A model generated the notes under the pieces. That model worked only from the letters and a program-made list of their open reading frames with translations, had not been told where the DNA came from and did no database searches. DNA of 57,275 nt. Source: a virus. The DNA lies in IMG/VR virus record IMGVR_UViG_3300020463_002067, positions 1 through 57,275 of that record; one strand, given 5' to 3'. The position numbers were made by a program, and so were the translations under genes. This document shows positions 27,625 to 36,537 of this stretch, in pieces; position 1 is the first letter of the stretch, and each line of letters starts with the position of its first letter.

Positions 27625-28539
27625 ATGGCAGTAGGCGATATAATTACCGCGGCGCGGTATAACATTATTCAAGCAAGAGTAGCGGCAGTCATTGGACTAG
27701 GGTCTGGTGATGAAGGCTATGGACAATCTAGAACTAGTAGTACAGTTGCAGTAGGAGCAACAATTACAGCTCAAGATATGCAAAACTTGTTTACTGACAT
27801 GACAAAAATTAGATTACACCAAACAGGTTCGGTGCCTGCAGAAATAGCAGTACCAAGTGTAGGTGATACAGTATTAGATTCAAACACAACTAACAAAGAA
27901 GGTTATGCACAATACGAATCATTAAGTACAACATGTCAAAGTGCAAGATTAAGTGCGGCCGCAAACCAACTAGGCTTACAATCAGGAACATCAAGCGTAA
28001 GAAATTCAAGTTGGTCAACTGATATTAACCATACATTTACAGTTACATTTGGCGGATACTCAGTAACTAACGGAGACGGAACAACAACTACAGTTAACGG
28101 TGAAAATCATATGCGTGTATTTTTTAATGCAGGCGGAACAATTAATCTAAGCGGATCAATTGGTAGTGGTAACTCGACTATTAATAATGACTGGCGTAAT
28201 TTAATGAGTAGTGTTGGTACAGTTGTATTTGGTAGAAGTACTACAAGTAATGGATCTACTGGTACTAACTATGGTTATGTAAATTTACCTACAGGTTTTA
28301 CAACAATTTTTAATAAAAATGCATCAGCATATTCAGCAAACGATTACTTAGTTCAAGCAAAAAAGAACGGCAATGTCCTAACTTTTACAGTAACATTTAA
28401 TGAAGACAAAGTAGCAAATCCAAACTTTGACGAAGCAGTTACAGCAACAACAACTAGTACTGCACAGTTAAAACGTCCTAATAATTCAAGTAGCGTTAAT
28501 ATTACAGCGCCAACTTTCAACAATACAGATAACCTATAA
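27625..28539 (+). CDS. Virion structural protein, fibre region
   Basis: This 304-residue protein starts after GGAAG. The first ~70 residues are helical (MAVGDIITAARYNIIQARVAAVIG and ITAQDMQNLFTDMTKIRLHQTG) and resemble a marine T4-like phage structural family. The rest is beta-rich with Gly/Ser/Thr/Asn turns (HTFTVTFGGYSVTNGDG, HMRVFFNAGG, and FTVTFNEDKVANPNFDEAV). There is no enzyme motif. It is the last clear virion gene before the enzyme island and likely belongs to the distal fibre or baseplate. The family name is not certain. Confidence 0.78.
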   Translation: MAVGDIITAARYNIIQARVAAVIGLGSGDEGYGQSRTSSTVAVGATITAQDMQNLFTDMTKIRLHQTGSVPAEIAVPSVGDTVLDSNTTNKEGYAQYESLSTTCQSARLSAAANQLGLQSGTSSVRNSSWSTDINHTFTVTFGGYSVTNGDGTTTTVNGENHMRVFFNAGGTINLSGSIGSGNSTINNDWRNLMSSVGTVVFGRSTTSNGSTGTNYGYVNLPTGFTTIFNKNASAYSANDYLVQAKKNGNVLTFTVTFNEDKVANPNFDEAVTATTTSTAQLKRPNNSSSVNITAPTFNNTDNL

Positions 28540-28540
28540 G

Positions 28541-28548
28541 AGTAAATA
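28541..28548 (+). promoter_or_regulatory. Possible late promoter box (AGTAAATA) at the head of the enzyme island
   Basis: Two mismatches from TATAAATA, but the spacing to the next ATG is 27 bases, the same as for the exact boxes. It sits in the only gap between the structural block and the enzyme island, so it could drive the first enzyme operon late. Confidence 0.4.
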
Positions 28549-28577
28549 GTTATACTATAAAGTAGGAGTATAACTAT
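28546..28577 (+). promoter_or_regulatory. Hairpin enclosing the ribosome binding site and start codon
   Basis: A perfect 10-bp inverted repeat (28546-28555 with 28568-28577) has a 12-base loop. The loop plus the first stem base hold the Shine-Dalgarno-like GTAGGAG, and the second stem arm ends in the AT of the ATG at 28576. Folding would hide the start codon while displaying the binding site. This could be a translational switch for the operon's first gene. Function is inferred from the geometry only. Confidence 0.55.
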
Positions 28578-28923
28578 GGACGAAGCACTCAAGAAAGCGT
28601 TAGATTTTTCTAATTTCACCTCTACTCTTAATGCTCAGAAGGCGATCCTTAAAAATAAATGTAAAGATGACTCTGCATTGTACTTCGGCGGAGGAAAGTT
28701 TACAGTTACTATGACACTTTTTTCTTTTGTGTCTAGTTTAGTCCTTCACAAAATTGAATCAACAATACTAGTTGATGACAACAATACACCTATTCAAGTA
28801 GACAACGTTATAGAATTTTTTGATCTTGTAAAAAACAAATACGGAACAGCAACAAACATTTATCTTAACGACTATAAAAAGTTAGCATCTAAACGAAGTA
28901 TAGAAGGTTTAGTAGATGAGTAA
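28576..28923 (+). CDS. Small conserved-type phage protein of unknown function
   Basis: This 115-residue protein is the first of the enzyme-island operon and has the hairpin over its start. It resembles small proteins found near fibre genes of marine T4-like phages: an N-terminal helix (EALKKALDFSNFTSTLNAQKA), then FGGGKFTVTMTLFSFVSSL, then the acidic DDNNTPIQVDNVIEFFDLV. It has no membrane segment or catalytic motif. The stop overlaps the ATG of the next gene by 8 bases. Function unknown; a structural or assembly role is as likely as a link to glycosylation. Confidence 0.72.
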   Translation: MDEALKKALDFSNFTSTLNAQKAILKNKCKDDSALYFGGGKFTVTMTLFSFVSSLVLHKIESTILVDDNNTPIQVDNVIEFFDLVKNKYGTATNIYLNDYKKLASKRSIEGLVDE

Positions 28924-29737
28924 TGGAGTTCTTTGTTTTGCAAATAACAATGGTAAGATAAACTATATTCTGCAAGCACAAGAATTAGCTAAACGTGTAC
29001 GCAAATATTTAGACTTACCTACATCAATTGTTACTTCTACACCTTGCCAAGTAGATGAATCATGTTTTGATAAAGTAATTCATTCTGAACACCCTATGGG
29101 AAATTTTAAAAGGTACTATGATGGTGCAAGTACCCATGTTAATATTCCTTTTAATAATGCAGGACGAATAAGCAGTTATGATATTTCACCTTATGATCAG
29201 ACACTAGTATTAGATACTGATGTTATAATATGTAACAGCGATCTAAAAAATGCTTTTGATAGTATACATGACTTTCAAATTTATAAAGATTGTATAGATT
29301 TAACAACTTGGAGAACACATAAAGAATTTAATTACATTAATGACAAAGGTATTCCTTTTTATTGGGCAACAGTTTTTTGTTTTAGGAAAACAAAGCAAAC
29401 AAAAATATTTTTTGAGTTAATGAAACATATAAAGCAAGAATGGACACATTATAGTAATGTATTTGAATTAGGATCGAGAAATTTTCGTAATGATCATATT
29501 TTTAGTATTGCTATTCATATAATGAATGGATTTTTAGATAGTGATTGGGCAAAGACTTTACCAGGGTCTCTTTACTATACATTAGATAGAGATATATTAC
29601 ACAAGATTAATAAATCTAAACTTGTATTTTTGTTAGAAAAAGAAAATTTACACGATGAGTATATTTTGTCTGCAACTAATAATATGAATGTACATGTAAT
29701 GAATAAGTTTAGTTTAGAGAGATTGTTAAATGTCTAA
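28916..29737 (+). CDS. Glycosyltransferase-like protein (GT8-type fold, DTD motif)
   Basis: This 273-residue protein has the nucleotide-sugar transferase pattern of a small GT-A fold: an N-terminal strand (GVLCFANNNG), an ordered helix (ILQAQELAKRVRKYL), then LVLDTDVIICNS with a DXD at residues 100-102 that would bind the metal and nucleotide sugar. The C-terminal part has FRNDHIFSIAIHIMNG, similar to the acceptor-side DH segment of related enzymes. It is cytoplasmic and probably transfers a sugar to a glycan or protein. It overlaps both neighbours, and the next gene is a paralogue. The donor sugar cannot be told. Confidence 0.7.
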   Translation: MSNGVLCFANNNGKINYILQAQELAKRVRKYLDLPTSIVTSTPCQVDESCFDKVIHSEHPMGNFKRYYDGASTHVNIPFNNAGRISSYDISPYDQTLVLDTDVIICNSDLKNAFDSIHDFQIYKDCIDLTTWRTHKEFNYINDKGIPFYWATVFCFRKTKQTKIFFELMKHIKQEWTHYSNVFELGSRNFRNDHIFSIAIHIMNGFLDSDWAKTLPGSLYYTLDRDILHKINKSKLVFLLEKENLHDEYILSATNNMNVHVMNKFSLERLLNV

Positions 29738-30530
29738 AGGTTATCTATTAGTAGCAATGGGCGATGATTATATTAAGCAAGCATGCTTATGTGCCCTTAG
29801 TATTAAAAAGACACAAACATTATCTAATGTTTCTATTATGACAAGTGATGTTGTTCCTGATAATTATAAACATTTGTTTGATCAAATAATTGAAATACCT
29901 TGGTGGAGTCCTGATAGAAGTTTTTACGGACCAGAGCATCGCTGGAAAGTTTTCCATATTACTCCTTATGAAGAAACTATTGTGTTAGATACAGATACAA
30001 TATTTTTAAATAATGTAGATTATATTTGGAATAGTTTACAAGGTTATAGTGTTGGCTTTTTAACTGATGTAAAAACATATAGAGGAACTACAGTAATAGA
30101 TAATTTTTATAGGCAAGTATTTGTTAAAAACAACCTGCCAAATATTTACAATGCTTTTCATTATTTTAAAAAAGATGATATTGCATTAGATTACTATAAA
30201 CATTTAGAATTAGTTTGTAAGAATAGCAAAGAATTTTATAATATACATTTGAAAAAATTAAAACCTAAAGTTACAAGTATGGATGTTAATCATGCCATTG
30301 CTATTTTAAATAGTAATTTACAAACATACGAAATAAATTCTTTGAACTTCGTACATATGAAGTCAAAAGTTCAAGGGTGGGAAGAATCAAACGTATCCTG
30401 GGTGCATGATATTCCTTTTTATTTTGATAACGAACACAATCTTAAAATAGGTAACTTCCAACAATCAGGCGTATTCCATTATGTTGACCACAAGTTTTGT
30501 AATGAAGTTATAGGAAAATACCATGCATAG
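29730..30530 (+). CDS. Glycosyltransferase-like protein, paralogue of the preceding gene
   Basis: This 266-residue protein has a GT8-like start (GYLLVAMGDDYIKQACLCALSIKKT), then PWWSPDRSFYGPEHRWKVF and IVLDTDTIFL with DXD at residues 87-89. Later TSMDVNHAIAIL and LNFVHMKSKVQGW look like the acceptor and metal-binding His region of the family. Its layout parallels the gene upstream, which suggests duplication and divergence, with each possibly adding a different sugar. It overlaps the upstream gene by 8 bases and the next by 8. Substrates unknown. Confidence 0.72.
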   Translation: MSKGYLLVAMGDDYIKQACLCALSIKKTQTLSNVSIMTSDVVPDNYKHLFDQIIEIPWWSPDRSFYGPEHRWKVFHITPYEETIVLDTDTIFLNNVDYIWNSLQGYSVGFLTDVKTYRGTTVIDNFYRQVFVKNNLPNIYNAFHYFKKDDIALDYYKHLELVCKNSKEFYNIHLKKLKPKVTSMDVNHAIAILNSNLQTYEINSLNFVHMKSKVQGWEESNVSWVHDIPFYFDNEHNLKIGNFQQSGVFHYVDHKFCNEVIGKYHA

Positions 30531-31050
30531 TATAAAAGTTGAAACAAAACAGTATGTGTGCTTTGATTCTAAAACAGGAGAAATTTTTTCTATAGGGCCA
30601 AGCCAAGAATCGGAATACGAACATATAGAAGTTACTGAAGAAGAAATAGAGCCTATACAAACATACAAAGAAAGAATGGAAGATTACAAAGTTATTTTCA
30701 ATTCTGTTTCTAAAAAGTTTGAATTAAGAAAGCTGGCAAATTTAGAAATAGAAAGTAATTTTGCACTACAACAAATCCAAGAAAAAACTAAAGATCCCTA
30801 CTATGACATAGTATTTACGGTTGATAAACAAAAAGATTTATGTTATATAAGTACAATCGATAGTCTTTCTAACGTAAAGTTTGATACGAACATTATGTTT
30901 AGTATCACTAAAAAAGATGATCCGCACTTTCTAATCAAATCCGTAGATTACAAAGTTGGAGAAGAAATAGAATTTAGTATGAAGGCAGATAGCTCATACA
31001 GTATATACACAAATAGTAATTCACTAAGATGTGTATACGAGGAGATATAA
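30523..31050 (+). CDS. Hypothetical protein between glycosyltransferase genes
   Basis: This 175-residue protein of no family I recognise begins with a beta-rich YVCFDSKTGEIFSIGPS. A predicted helical stretch follows (YKERMEDYKVIFNSVSKKFELRKLANLEIESNFALQQIQ), then a beta-rich C-terminal domain (YYDIVFTVDKQKDLCYIST through DSSYSIYTNSNSL). This may be a structural or accessory domain. There is no signal peptide or catalytic motif. Its TAA shares a base with the ATG of the next gene. Context suggests co-expression with sugar-transfer enzymes. Confidence 0.68.
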   Translation: MHSIKVETKQYVCFDSKTGEIFSIGPSQESEYEHIEVTEEEIEPIQTYKERMEDYKVIFNSVSKKFELRKLANLEIESNFALQQIQEKTKDPYYDIVFTVDKQKDLCYISTIDSLSNVKFDTNIMFSITKKDDPHFLIKSVDYKVGEEIEFSMKADSSYSIYTNSNSLRCVYEEI

Positions 31051-31958
31051 TGAAGTTAAAAATTGCAGAACTTGATATAATTTATTTAAGTTATGACGAA
31101 CCAAATGCTGATAAAAATTATGCAGATCTATTAACAAAAGTACCTTGGGCAAAACGTGTACACGGAATAAAAGGTTCGGATGCCGCACACAAGGCGTGTG
31201 CTGAATTAAGTGAAACTGATAGATTTATTACAGTAGATGGTGACAATACTATACGTCAAGATTTTATTAACCAAGTATTAGACTTTGACGAATCCAAAGA
31301 TCTTAAAAATTGTGTTATTAGTTGGTGCGGAAAAAATACTATTAATGGACTAGTATACGGTAACGGCGGACTTAAATGTTGGCCGAAAGAATATGTTTTA
31401 CGTATGAAAACGCATGAAAACGCAGAAGATAATAATGTCCATGCAAAGATTGATTTTTGTTGGGACGCACAGTATATACAACAGAATAGTTGTTATTCAG
31501 ATGTACATAATAATGAAACTCCGCAACAAGCCTGGCGAGCAGGCTTTAGAGAAGGTGTAAAACTAGCTACTGACCGAGGAGCTAAAATTGCTAAAGAAGA
31601 ATTTATCAAAGGACATGCGAAAAATTTAAACATGTTGTATATCTGGATGATGGTTGGTTCAGATATTACAAACGGAAATTGGGCAATATTAGGTGCTAGA
31701 GAAGGACTGGCCATGACTATGTTAACTGATTGGGATTATGTAAACGTAAGAGATTTTGAACATTTAAATGAAATGTGGGCTGGTAGAGATGAAATGCCTG
31801 CCGATGTATTGCACGATGAAATTTTTAATTATGGAAGCGACTTAGTTAACCAATTAGAGATACCTATTGCAGTACAGCCTCTTAACGAAGAACAAAGTGA
31901 GTTTTTTAAAACAGTAAACAATAACTATGGTAGGAATAATGCGTCCTCAAACAGTTGA
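31050..31958 (+). CDS. Glycosyltransferase-like protein, YDEPNA family (DGD motif)
   Basis: I chose the ATG at 31050, which overlaps the upstream TAA and follows GAGGAG at close spacing, over an in-frame earlier start at 31029. The 302-residue product starts with IIYLSYDEPNADKNYADL, then AAHKACAELSETDRFITVDGD with a DXD-like DGD at 63-65. This is a small GT-A (GT2-like) layout seen in marine phages. The C-terminal half has aromatic and acidic clusters (NGNWAILGAREGLAM). The shorter paralogue at 33285 keeps both signatures. Likely cytoplasmic; donor and acceptor are unknown. Confidence 0.68.
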   Translation: MKLKIAELDIIYLSYDEPNADKNYADLLTKVPWAKRVHGIKGSDAAHKACAELSETDRFITVDGDNTIRQDFINQVLDFDESKDLKNCVISWCGKNTINGLVYGNGGLKCWPKEYVLRMKTHENAEDNNVHAKIDFCWDAQYIQQNSCYSDVHNNETPQQAWRAGFREGVKLATDRGAKIAKEEFIKGHAKNLNMLYIWMMVGSDITNGNWAILGAREGLAMTMLTDWDYVNVRDFEHLNEMWAGRDEMPADVLHDEIFNYGSDLVNQLEIPIAVQPLNEEQSEFFKTVNNNYGRNNASSNS

Positions 31959-33297
31959 AGTTAAGAAAAAACTAGATGCTGTTGGTTGTGGCTTTTGTCT
32001 TGCTAAGTGGACTCAAGTTACAATACACTTAGGGTCGGGACTTACACAAAGTTGTCATCATGTAAAAGCACATCCTATAGATATAAATGATCTTGCAACA
32101 AATCCAAGTGTATTGCATAATACAGGATTCAAAAAAAATATAAGAAAAGAGATGCTTGAAAATAAACGTCCAAACGAGTGTAGTTACTGTTGGCGTATTG
32201 AAGATAATACTGGTATGACTAGTGATAGAGTTTTTAAAAGTTCTGATTCGTTCAGTTGGCCGCACTATGATACTATTAAAAATCTTACAGGATCAGAAGA
32301 CTTTTATCCTACATATGTTGAAGTAAGTTTTAGTAATGTATGTAATTTTAAATGCGGATATTGTGGTCCTCAGTTTAGTAGTAAATGGGGAGATGAGATT
32401 AATAAGCATGGTGCATATCAGTTTAAATCAACAAATTGGTCATATAATAAAATTGATGAATATCAAAAACAGATTCCGGAAAGAGAAACCAATCCTTATA
32501 TAGAAGCATTTTGGAAATGGTTTCCGGACGCAGTACAACACATGCATACGTTTAGGATTACAGGTGGCGAACCATTAATGTCTAAACATACAAACAAAGT
32601 TATTGATCACTTGTTAAATAATCCACAACCTAACTTAGAATTTTCGATAAATTCAAATGCTTGTCCTCCAGGAGACCTATGGAAACAGTTTGTAGATAAG
32701 GTTAAAGTCTTAGAAGATAATAAGTGTATTAAGAAATTTGTGTTATTTGTTAGTGCAGAAGGTGTTGGAGCTCAACAAGAATATAACAGATTTGGTATGG
32801 ATTGGAATATGTTTACAAGTAATGTAGAATATTACTTAGATAATACAAAAGGTGTTTGTAGTTTTATGAGTGCGTTTAATGTTTTAAGTATTCCTAGCTT
32901 TTATAATTTTTTACAATATGTAGCAGGTTTAAAACAAAAATATTTTACAAAAGAATATCAAAGGACTTTGGTAGATATACCTTATGTAAAAAGTCCTGCA
33001 TTCTTAGATGCTAAAATAGCAACACATGATTTAGTTAAACATTATTTGTATCCTTGTGTTTCTTTTATGAAAGAAAACGAGTTCGATGACAGAGAAATAG
33101 AAAAAATGGAAAGAATTATTGCTGATTTAGATGTAAGGAAAGACAAACCAGAACAGTTTGGAATAGAAGGCACTGAAGGTCGGCGTATGTTTTATGAATG
33201 GGTACAAGAATACGACAAAAGACGAGGCACTGACTTTGTAAAGACTTTTCCACAAATGAATAAATTTTTAGAGGACTGTAAAGCATGTATGATATAG
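31939..33297 (+). CDS. Radical SAM protein with twitch-type C-terminal region
   Basis: I chose the ATG at 31939, preceded by AGGA, rather than the in-frame ATG at 31927. The 452-residue product has CX3CX2C at C135, C139 and C142 (CNFKCGYC) for the 4Fe-4S cluster, and TGGEP at 208-212. Extra cysteines (C39 with HH, and CSYCW at 81-85) lie before the core. It resembles twitch-domain radical SAM proteins of marine phages, which build a 5'-deoxyadenosyl radical to modify a substrate. It overlaps a glycosyltransferase on each side. The substrate could be a sugar nucleotide, lipid or peptide; unresolved. Confidence 0.85.
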   Translation: MRPQTVEVKKKLDAVGCGFCLAKWTQVTIHLGSGLTQSCHHVKAHPIDINDLATNPSVLHNTGFKKNIRKEMLENKRPNECSYCWRIEDNTGMTSDRVFKSSDSFSWPHYDTIKNLTGSEDFYPTYVEVSFSNVCNFKCGYCGPQFSSKWGDEINKHGAYQFKSTNWSYNKIDEYQKQIPERETNPYIEAFWKWFPDAVQHMHTFRITGGEPLMSKHTNKVIDHLLNNPQPNLEFSINSNACPPGDLWKQFVDKVKVLEDNKCIKKFVLFVSAEGVGAQQEYNRFGMDWNMFTSNVEYYLDNTKGVCSFMSAFNVLSIPSFYNFLQYVAGLKQKYFTKEYQRTLVDIPYVKSPAFLDAKIATHDLVKHYLYPCVSFMKENEFDDREIEKMERIIADLDVRKDKPEQFGIEGTEGRRMFYEWVQEYDKRRGTDFVKTFPQMNKFLEDCKACMI

Positions 33298-33968
33298 TCT
33301 TTATAAGCTACAACGAACCAAATGCCCGTCAAAATTTTGACGATTTGTACAGTAGATTTAATACTATTGGTGTATTTGGTGATAGAGTAAAGCATGTTTC
33401 TAATGTAAAAGGCATACATAATGCACACATTGAAGCGGCTAAACTAGTAAACACAGATTACTTTTTTGTAGTAGATGGAGATGCACAAATTTTAGACAGT
33501 TTTGTTTTTGATTATACTGTTTCTAATCTTGTTGATGATGTTGTGCATGTTTATCATAGTAAGAATCCTATTAACGATTTAACATATGGTTATGGTGGTG
33601 TAAAATTATTACCAACTAAACTTACACAGAACATGGATATAACAACTACTGACATGACTACAAGTATTAGTAATAAATTTAAAGTAATAAATGAAGTAAG
33701 TAACATTACGGCATTTGATACAGACGAATTTAGCACATGGAAAAGTGCATTTAGAGAATGTGCAAAATTAAGCAGTAAAGTAATTGATAGACAAGATGAA
33801 GGAGAAACAAATGAAAGACTCAAAATATGGACTACTAAGGCTAATGGAAGATTTTGTGAGTATGCGATTCGAGGTGCTAGGGCTGGTATGGAGTTTGGCC
33901 TTTCTAGCGGGACTGACCTTCGGCTAATAAATGACTTTGATTGGTTAAAGGAAAAATTCAATGCTTAA
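33285..33968 (+). CDS. Glycosyltransferase-like protein, YNEPNA family (short paralogue)
   Basis: This 227-residue protein starts with MYDIVFISYNEPNARQNFDDL, like the 31050 gene, and keeps VVDGD at 62-66 as the likely metal/nucleotide site. The C-terminal half has the same NGRFCEYAIRGARAG pattern as GNWAILGAREG in its paralogue. It is about 75 residues shorter, having lost the C-terminal extension. Start and stop overlap its neighbours by a few bases. Probably a GT2-like transferase acting on the same glycan. Confidence 0.66.
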   Translation: MYDIVFISYNEPNARQNFDDLYSRFNTIGVFGDRVKHVSNVKGIHNAHIEAAKLVNTDYFFVVDGDAQILDSFVFDYTVSNLVDDVVHVYHSKNPINDLTYGYGGVKLLPTKLTQNMDITTTDMTTSISNKFKVINEVSNITAFDTDEFSTWKSAFRECAKLSSKVIDRQDEGETNERLKIWTTKANGRFCEYAIRGARAGMEFGLSSGTDLRLINDFDWLKEKFNA

Positions 33969-34812
33969 TATTGTTGTTACAAGTAAACCTGTAGATGGAC
34001 TTTTTTATTATAGTTATGAATACTGTTCTCTTTTAAATAGTCTAGGAATAAAAGCAAGAGTAATTGTAATTACACATAGGAACTTTACTCAACAAGATTA
34101 CCTAGATGTTTTAAAGTACAAATACATACATCAACATAATGTTTTGTTTAACTCATTAGACGGTTGGACAGGTGATGCTACATTAGTTATGGGCAGAAGT
34201 ATGATAACATTAAGCTATCAAGATTTTGATAGTTATACAATGCAACAGCAAATGATCTTACGTACTTTGTTTGCAGGTAACGTAATTAGTGTATACTCAG
34301 AAAATCATCCTGCGAAATATCCACTAGCAGTTGAATTTTACCAACCTGAGAAAATTGTGGACTTATGTGATACAGAAGTATATCCTAATGGTGTAGGAAT
34401 ACATTTTGAGAAAACAATTAATTTTGACATATACAAAAAACACAAAGACAATATACAATTCAAGCATTTATTTTTAGGCACTAATGACAAGTATTATGCA
34501 ACAATAGAAAAAGTAATTGATCAATATCCAGATCATGGTATTTTAACATATGATGCTGATTACATAAATCCTAAAAATAATAACATATTTGTTCCTGTAA
34601 AAAATCTAATGAGTTTGTTTGAAACGTATGTATATACAAAAGATACATTCGATCCAGCACCAAGGATTTTTCAAGAGTGTAAATACTTTGATAAAGAAGT
34701 AATTTATGCAAGGGACAAAAATATGAATGATGGTGGAAATGTTTATTGGGATAGACAACCAAGCACACCAGATATAAAGCCTATTGAACAAGCACTAGGA
34801 GAGTTTAAATGA
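33961..34812 (+). CDS. Glycosyltransferase-like protein (GT-B/GT4-type layout)
   Basis: This 283-residue protein starts with a Rossmann-like strand (NIVVTSKPVDGLFYYSYEYC). Its C-terminal half resembles the donor-binding region of GT4 enzymes: FLGTNDKYYATIEKVI, then TKDTFDPAPRIFQECKYFDKEVIYAR, where the Glu in the QECKYF segment takes the place of the EX7E region. It is shorter than typical GT4 proteins, so one domain may be reduced. Its stop overlaps the ATG of the aminotransferase gene (ATGA). A second fold type alongside GT-A paralogues suggests several linkages in one glycan. Confidence 0.65.
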   Translation: MLNIVVTSKPVDGLFYYSYEYCSLLNSLGIKARVIVITHRNFTQQDYLDVLKYKYIHQHNVLFNSLDGWTGDATLVMGRSMITLSYQDFDSYTMQQQMILRTLFAGNVISVYSENHPAKYPLAVEFYQPEKIVDLCDTEVYPNGVGIHFEKTINFDIYKKHKDNIQFKHLFLGTNDKYYATIEKVIDQYPDHGILTYDADYINPKNNNIFVPVKNLMSLFETYVYTKDTFDPAPRIFQECKYFDKEVIYARDKNMNDGGNVYWDRQPSTPDIKPIEQALGEFK

Positions 34813-35882
34813 TATCATACGATGGATGGGATAGAGAATACCAAGAAAATAGATCAGCATACCTTGACATATTTGAAAGTTTTATGAAACAAACTAATTA
34901 TGAAAATAATGAAAAGTTTGAAGAAAATTTTGCAATGCGTGTTGGAAGAGAATATTGTGTAAGTGTAGCAAGTGCAACAGATGCCCTACATTTTATTTTA
35001 TTAGCTCATAATATTAATGCAGATGATGAAGTATTAGTTACTGACTTTAGTTGGATAAGCAGTTCAGCAGTAGTTAGTATGGTAGGTGCTACTCCTGTAT
35101 TTTGCGATATCGATTTAGATAGTTATCATATGAGCTTAGAAAGTATCAAGCGTATGTATTCTAATAAAGTAAAAGCAATTATATATCCGCATTTGTTTGG
35201 CAACATGACCGACACAACAGAGATACAGCAGTTTTGTAAAGATAGAGGTATATTGTTTATTGAAGATGCCGCACAGAGTTTAGGTAGTAGTTTAAATGGA
35301 ATAAAAGCAGGCACTATAGGAGACTGTAGTGTGTACAGTTTTAACAGCAACAAAGTTATTGCAGGTATAAACGGCGGCGGCGTTGTGCTTACTGATGACG
35401 ACAAAGTTGCTAAACGTATTAAAATGATTAGACGTCATGGTAAAGATAAAGATTTTAGTATGGTTGGATACAACAGTAGAATGTATGTACTAAATGCAGA
35501 AATTATTAATCAACGTCTTAAATTTGCAGAACGTAATCAGTTTCATAGGCAAAAAATTGCTAGAAGGTATAACGAAGCATTTGCTGGTTTGCCTATTGCA
35601 GTACAACAAATGTCTAATGGTTTGAATCATAACTATCACAAATATGTTGTACGCTTTTTAGATAAGGATACAAGGAAGCGTGTAAAGAATGCTTTAAATG
35701 CTAGTATACATTACGAAACACCTTTGAGTGCAAATAGTATGTATGAATCATTAAACAGCAGACGTGACGCTTGTACGCAGTCTAAGACGGCATCAGACAC
35801 TGTTTTGTCTTTACCTATACATGCATATCTTAAAGAAGAAGAAATTGAAGAAATTATAAAAATAGTTAAAGAAAGTTTTTAA
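34809..35882 (+). CDS. DegT/DnrJ/EryC1/StrS-type PLP aminotransferase
   Basis: This 357-residue protein is typical in length for sugar aminotransferases that make amino-sugar nucleotides from keto-sugars. Visible sites are SVASATDALH, then YPHLFGNMTD, the PLP-ring Asp in IEDAAQSLG (D153), and the Schiff-base Lys in SVYSFNSNKVIAGINGGG (K182). A later HNYHKYVVRF matches the family C-terminal layout. It is cytosolic. It supports nearby glycosyltransferases by making an amino sugar. Overlaps are ATGA upstream and TAATG downstream. Confidence 0.9.
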   Translation: MISYDGWDREYQENRSAYLDIFESFMKQTNYENNEKFEENFAMRVGREYCVSVASATDALHFILLAHNINADDEVLVTDFSWISSSAVVSMVGATPVFCDIDLDSYHMSLESIKRMYSNKVKAIIYPHLFGNMTDTTEIQQFCKDRGILFIEDAAQSLGSSLNGIKAGTIGDCSVYSFNSNKVIAGINGGGVVLTDDDKVAKRIKMIRRHGKDKDFSMVGYNSRMYVLNAEIINQRLKFAERNQFHRQKIARRYNEAFAGLPIAVQQMSNGLNHNYHKYVVRFLDKDTRKRVKNALNASIHYETPLSANSMYESLNSRRDACTQSKTASDTVLSLPIHAYLKEEEIEEIIKIVKESF

Positions 35883-36529
35883 TGGCCTGGCTGACTAATA
35901 GAAAACATGTAGATGCCTATGACAATAGTGTTGACATTGAAAAAGATGTTATTAAGTCATTTAAAGAGGCTTGGAGAGTAACTCCCTCTAAACAAAACTT
36001 TATGCCCTATAAAATACATGTAATAGGTCCAGATGCTCAAGAATGGAAAAATAAACTATACGCTCACTGTCTTAGAAACGAAGGAACTGTTGATAATTTG
36101 TCAGATGAACAATTGGTTAGTAGATATGAGCATCGTCCTCCTAGTTACCATAGTATTACTAATTGCTCTTTTGCTTTAATTATTACACAACGGTTAGTTA
36201 CAAAACCTAATGTGCGACAACAGAAAAGATTAGAAAAAGGTCATGTAGCAGAACAAATGGATGTCAAACAACAGCATGCACTTAACTCTATAGTAAGTTT
36301 TGAAGTTGGGTTATTTTGTAACGCTTTACAGTATTATCTTTTACAAAAAAATATTGATTCCTGTTATACAGGATGTTTTCAAAATGATTTAAACACATGG
36401 AGAACATTACCTTTTGTTAATGAAACTCCTATAATGATAATGACTATCGGTAAAGGTATAAGATTTGCTGAGAGAGATCCTGAGAATGACCGACCAGACC
36501 TCGATGAAATCGTCAATATCGTAAAGTAA
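35882..36529 (+). CDS. Nitroreductase-like flavoprotein (short paralogue)
   Basis: This 215-residue protein has the FMN-binding nitroreductase start (FKEAWRVTPSKQNFMPYKIHVIGP), then QHALNSIVSFEVGLFCNALQYYLL and a C-terminal PIMIMTIGKGI. The same pattern recurs at 38849, which is longer, and loosely at 41619. Family members reduce nitro groups or quinones, or act as dehydrogenases in peptide and azole biosynthesis. Being coupled to a radical SAM gene downstream and an aminotransferase upstream argues for a biosynthetic rather than detoxifying role. Substrate unknown. Confidence 0.75.
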   Translation: MAWLTNRKHVDAYDNSVDIEKDVIKSFKEAWRVTPSKQNFMPYKIHVIGPDAQEWKNKLYAHCLRNEGTVDNLSDEQLVSRYEHRPPSYHSITNCSFALIITQRLVTKPNVRQQKRLEKGHVAEQMDVKQQHALNSIVSFEVGLFCNALQYYLLQKNIDSCYTGCFQNDLNTWRTLPFVNETPIMIMTIGKGIRFAERDPENDRPDLDEIVNIVK

Positions 36530-36537
36530 ATACTAGT

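Noticed and set aside
31927-31938. Earlier ATG at 31927 for the radical SAM gene and at 31029 for the glycosyltransferase-like gene
   Set aside because: Both lack a ribosome binding site; downstream ATGs have AGGA or GAGGAG and a TAATG junction.
36525-36532. AGTAAATA as a late promoter before the radical SAM gene at 36538
   Set aside because: Two mismatches and only 5 bases from the ATG, too close for a promoter with a ribosome binding site; the gene is probably coupled to the one before it.
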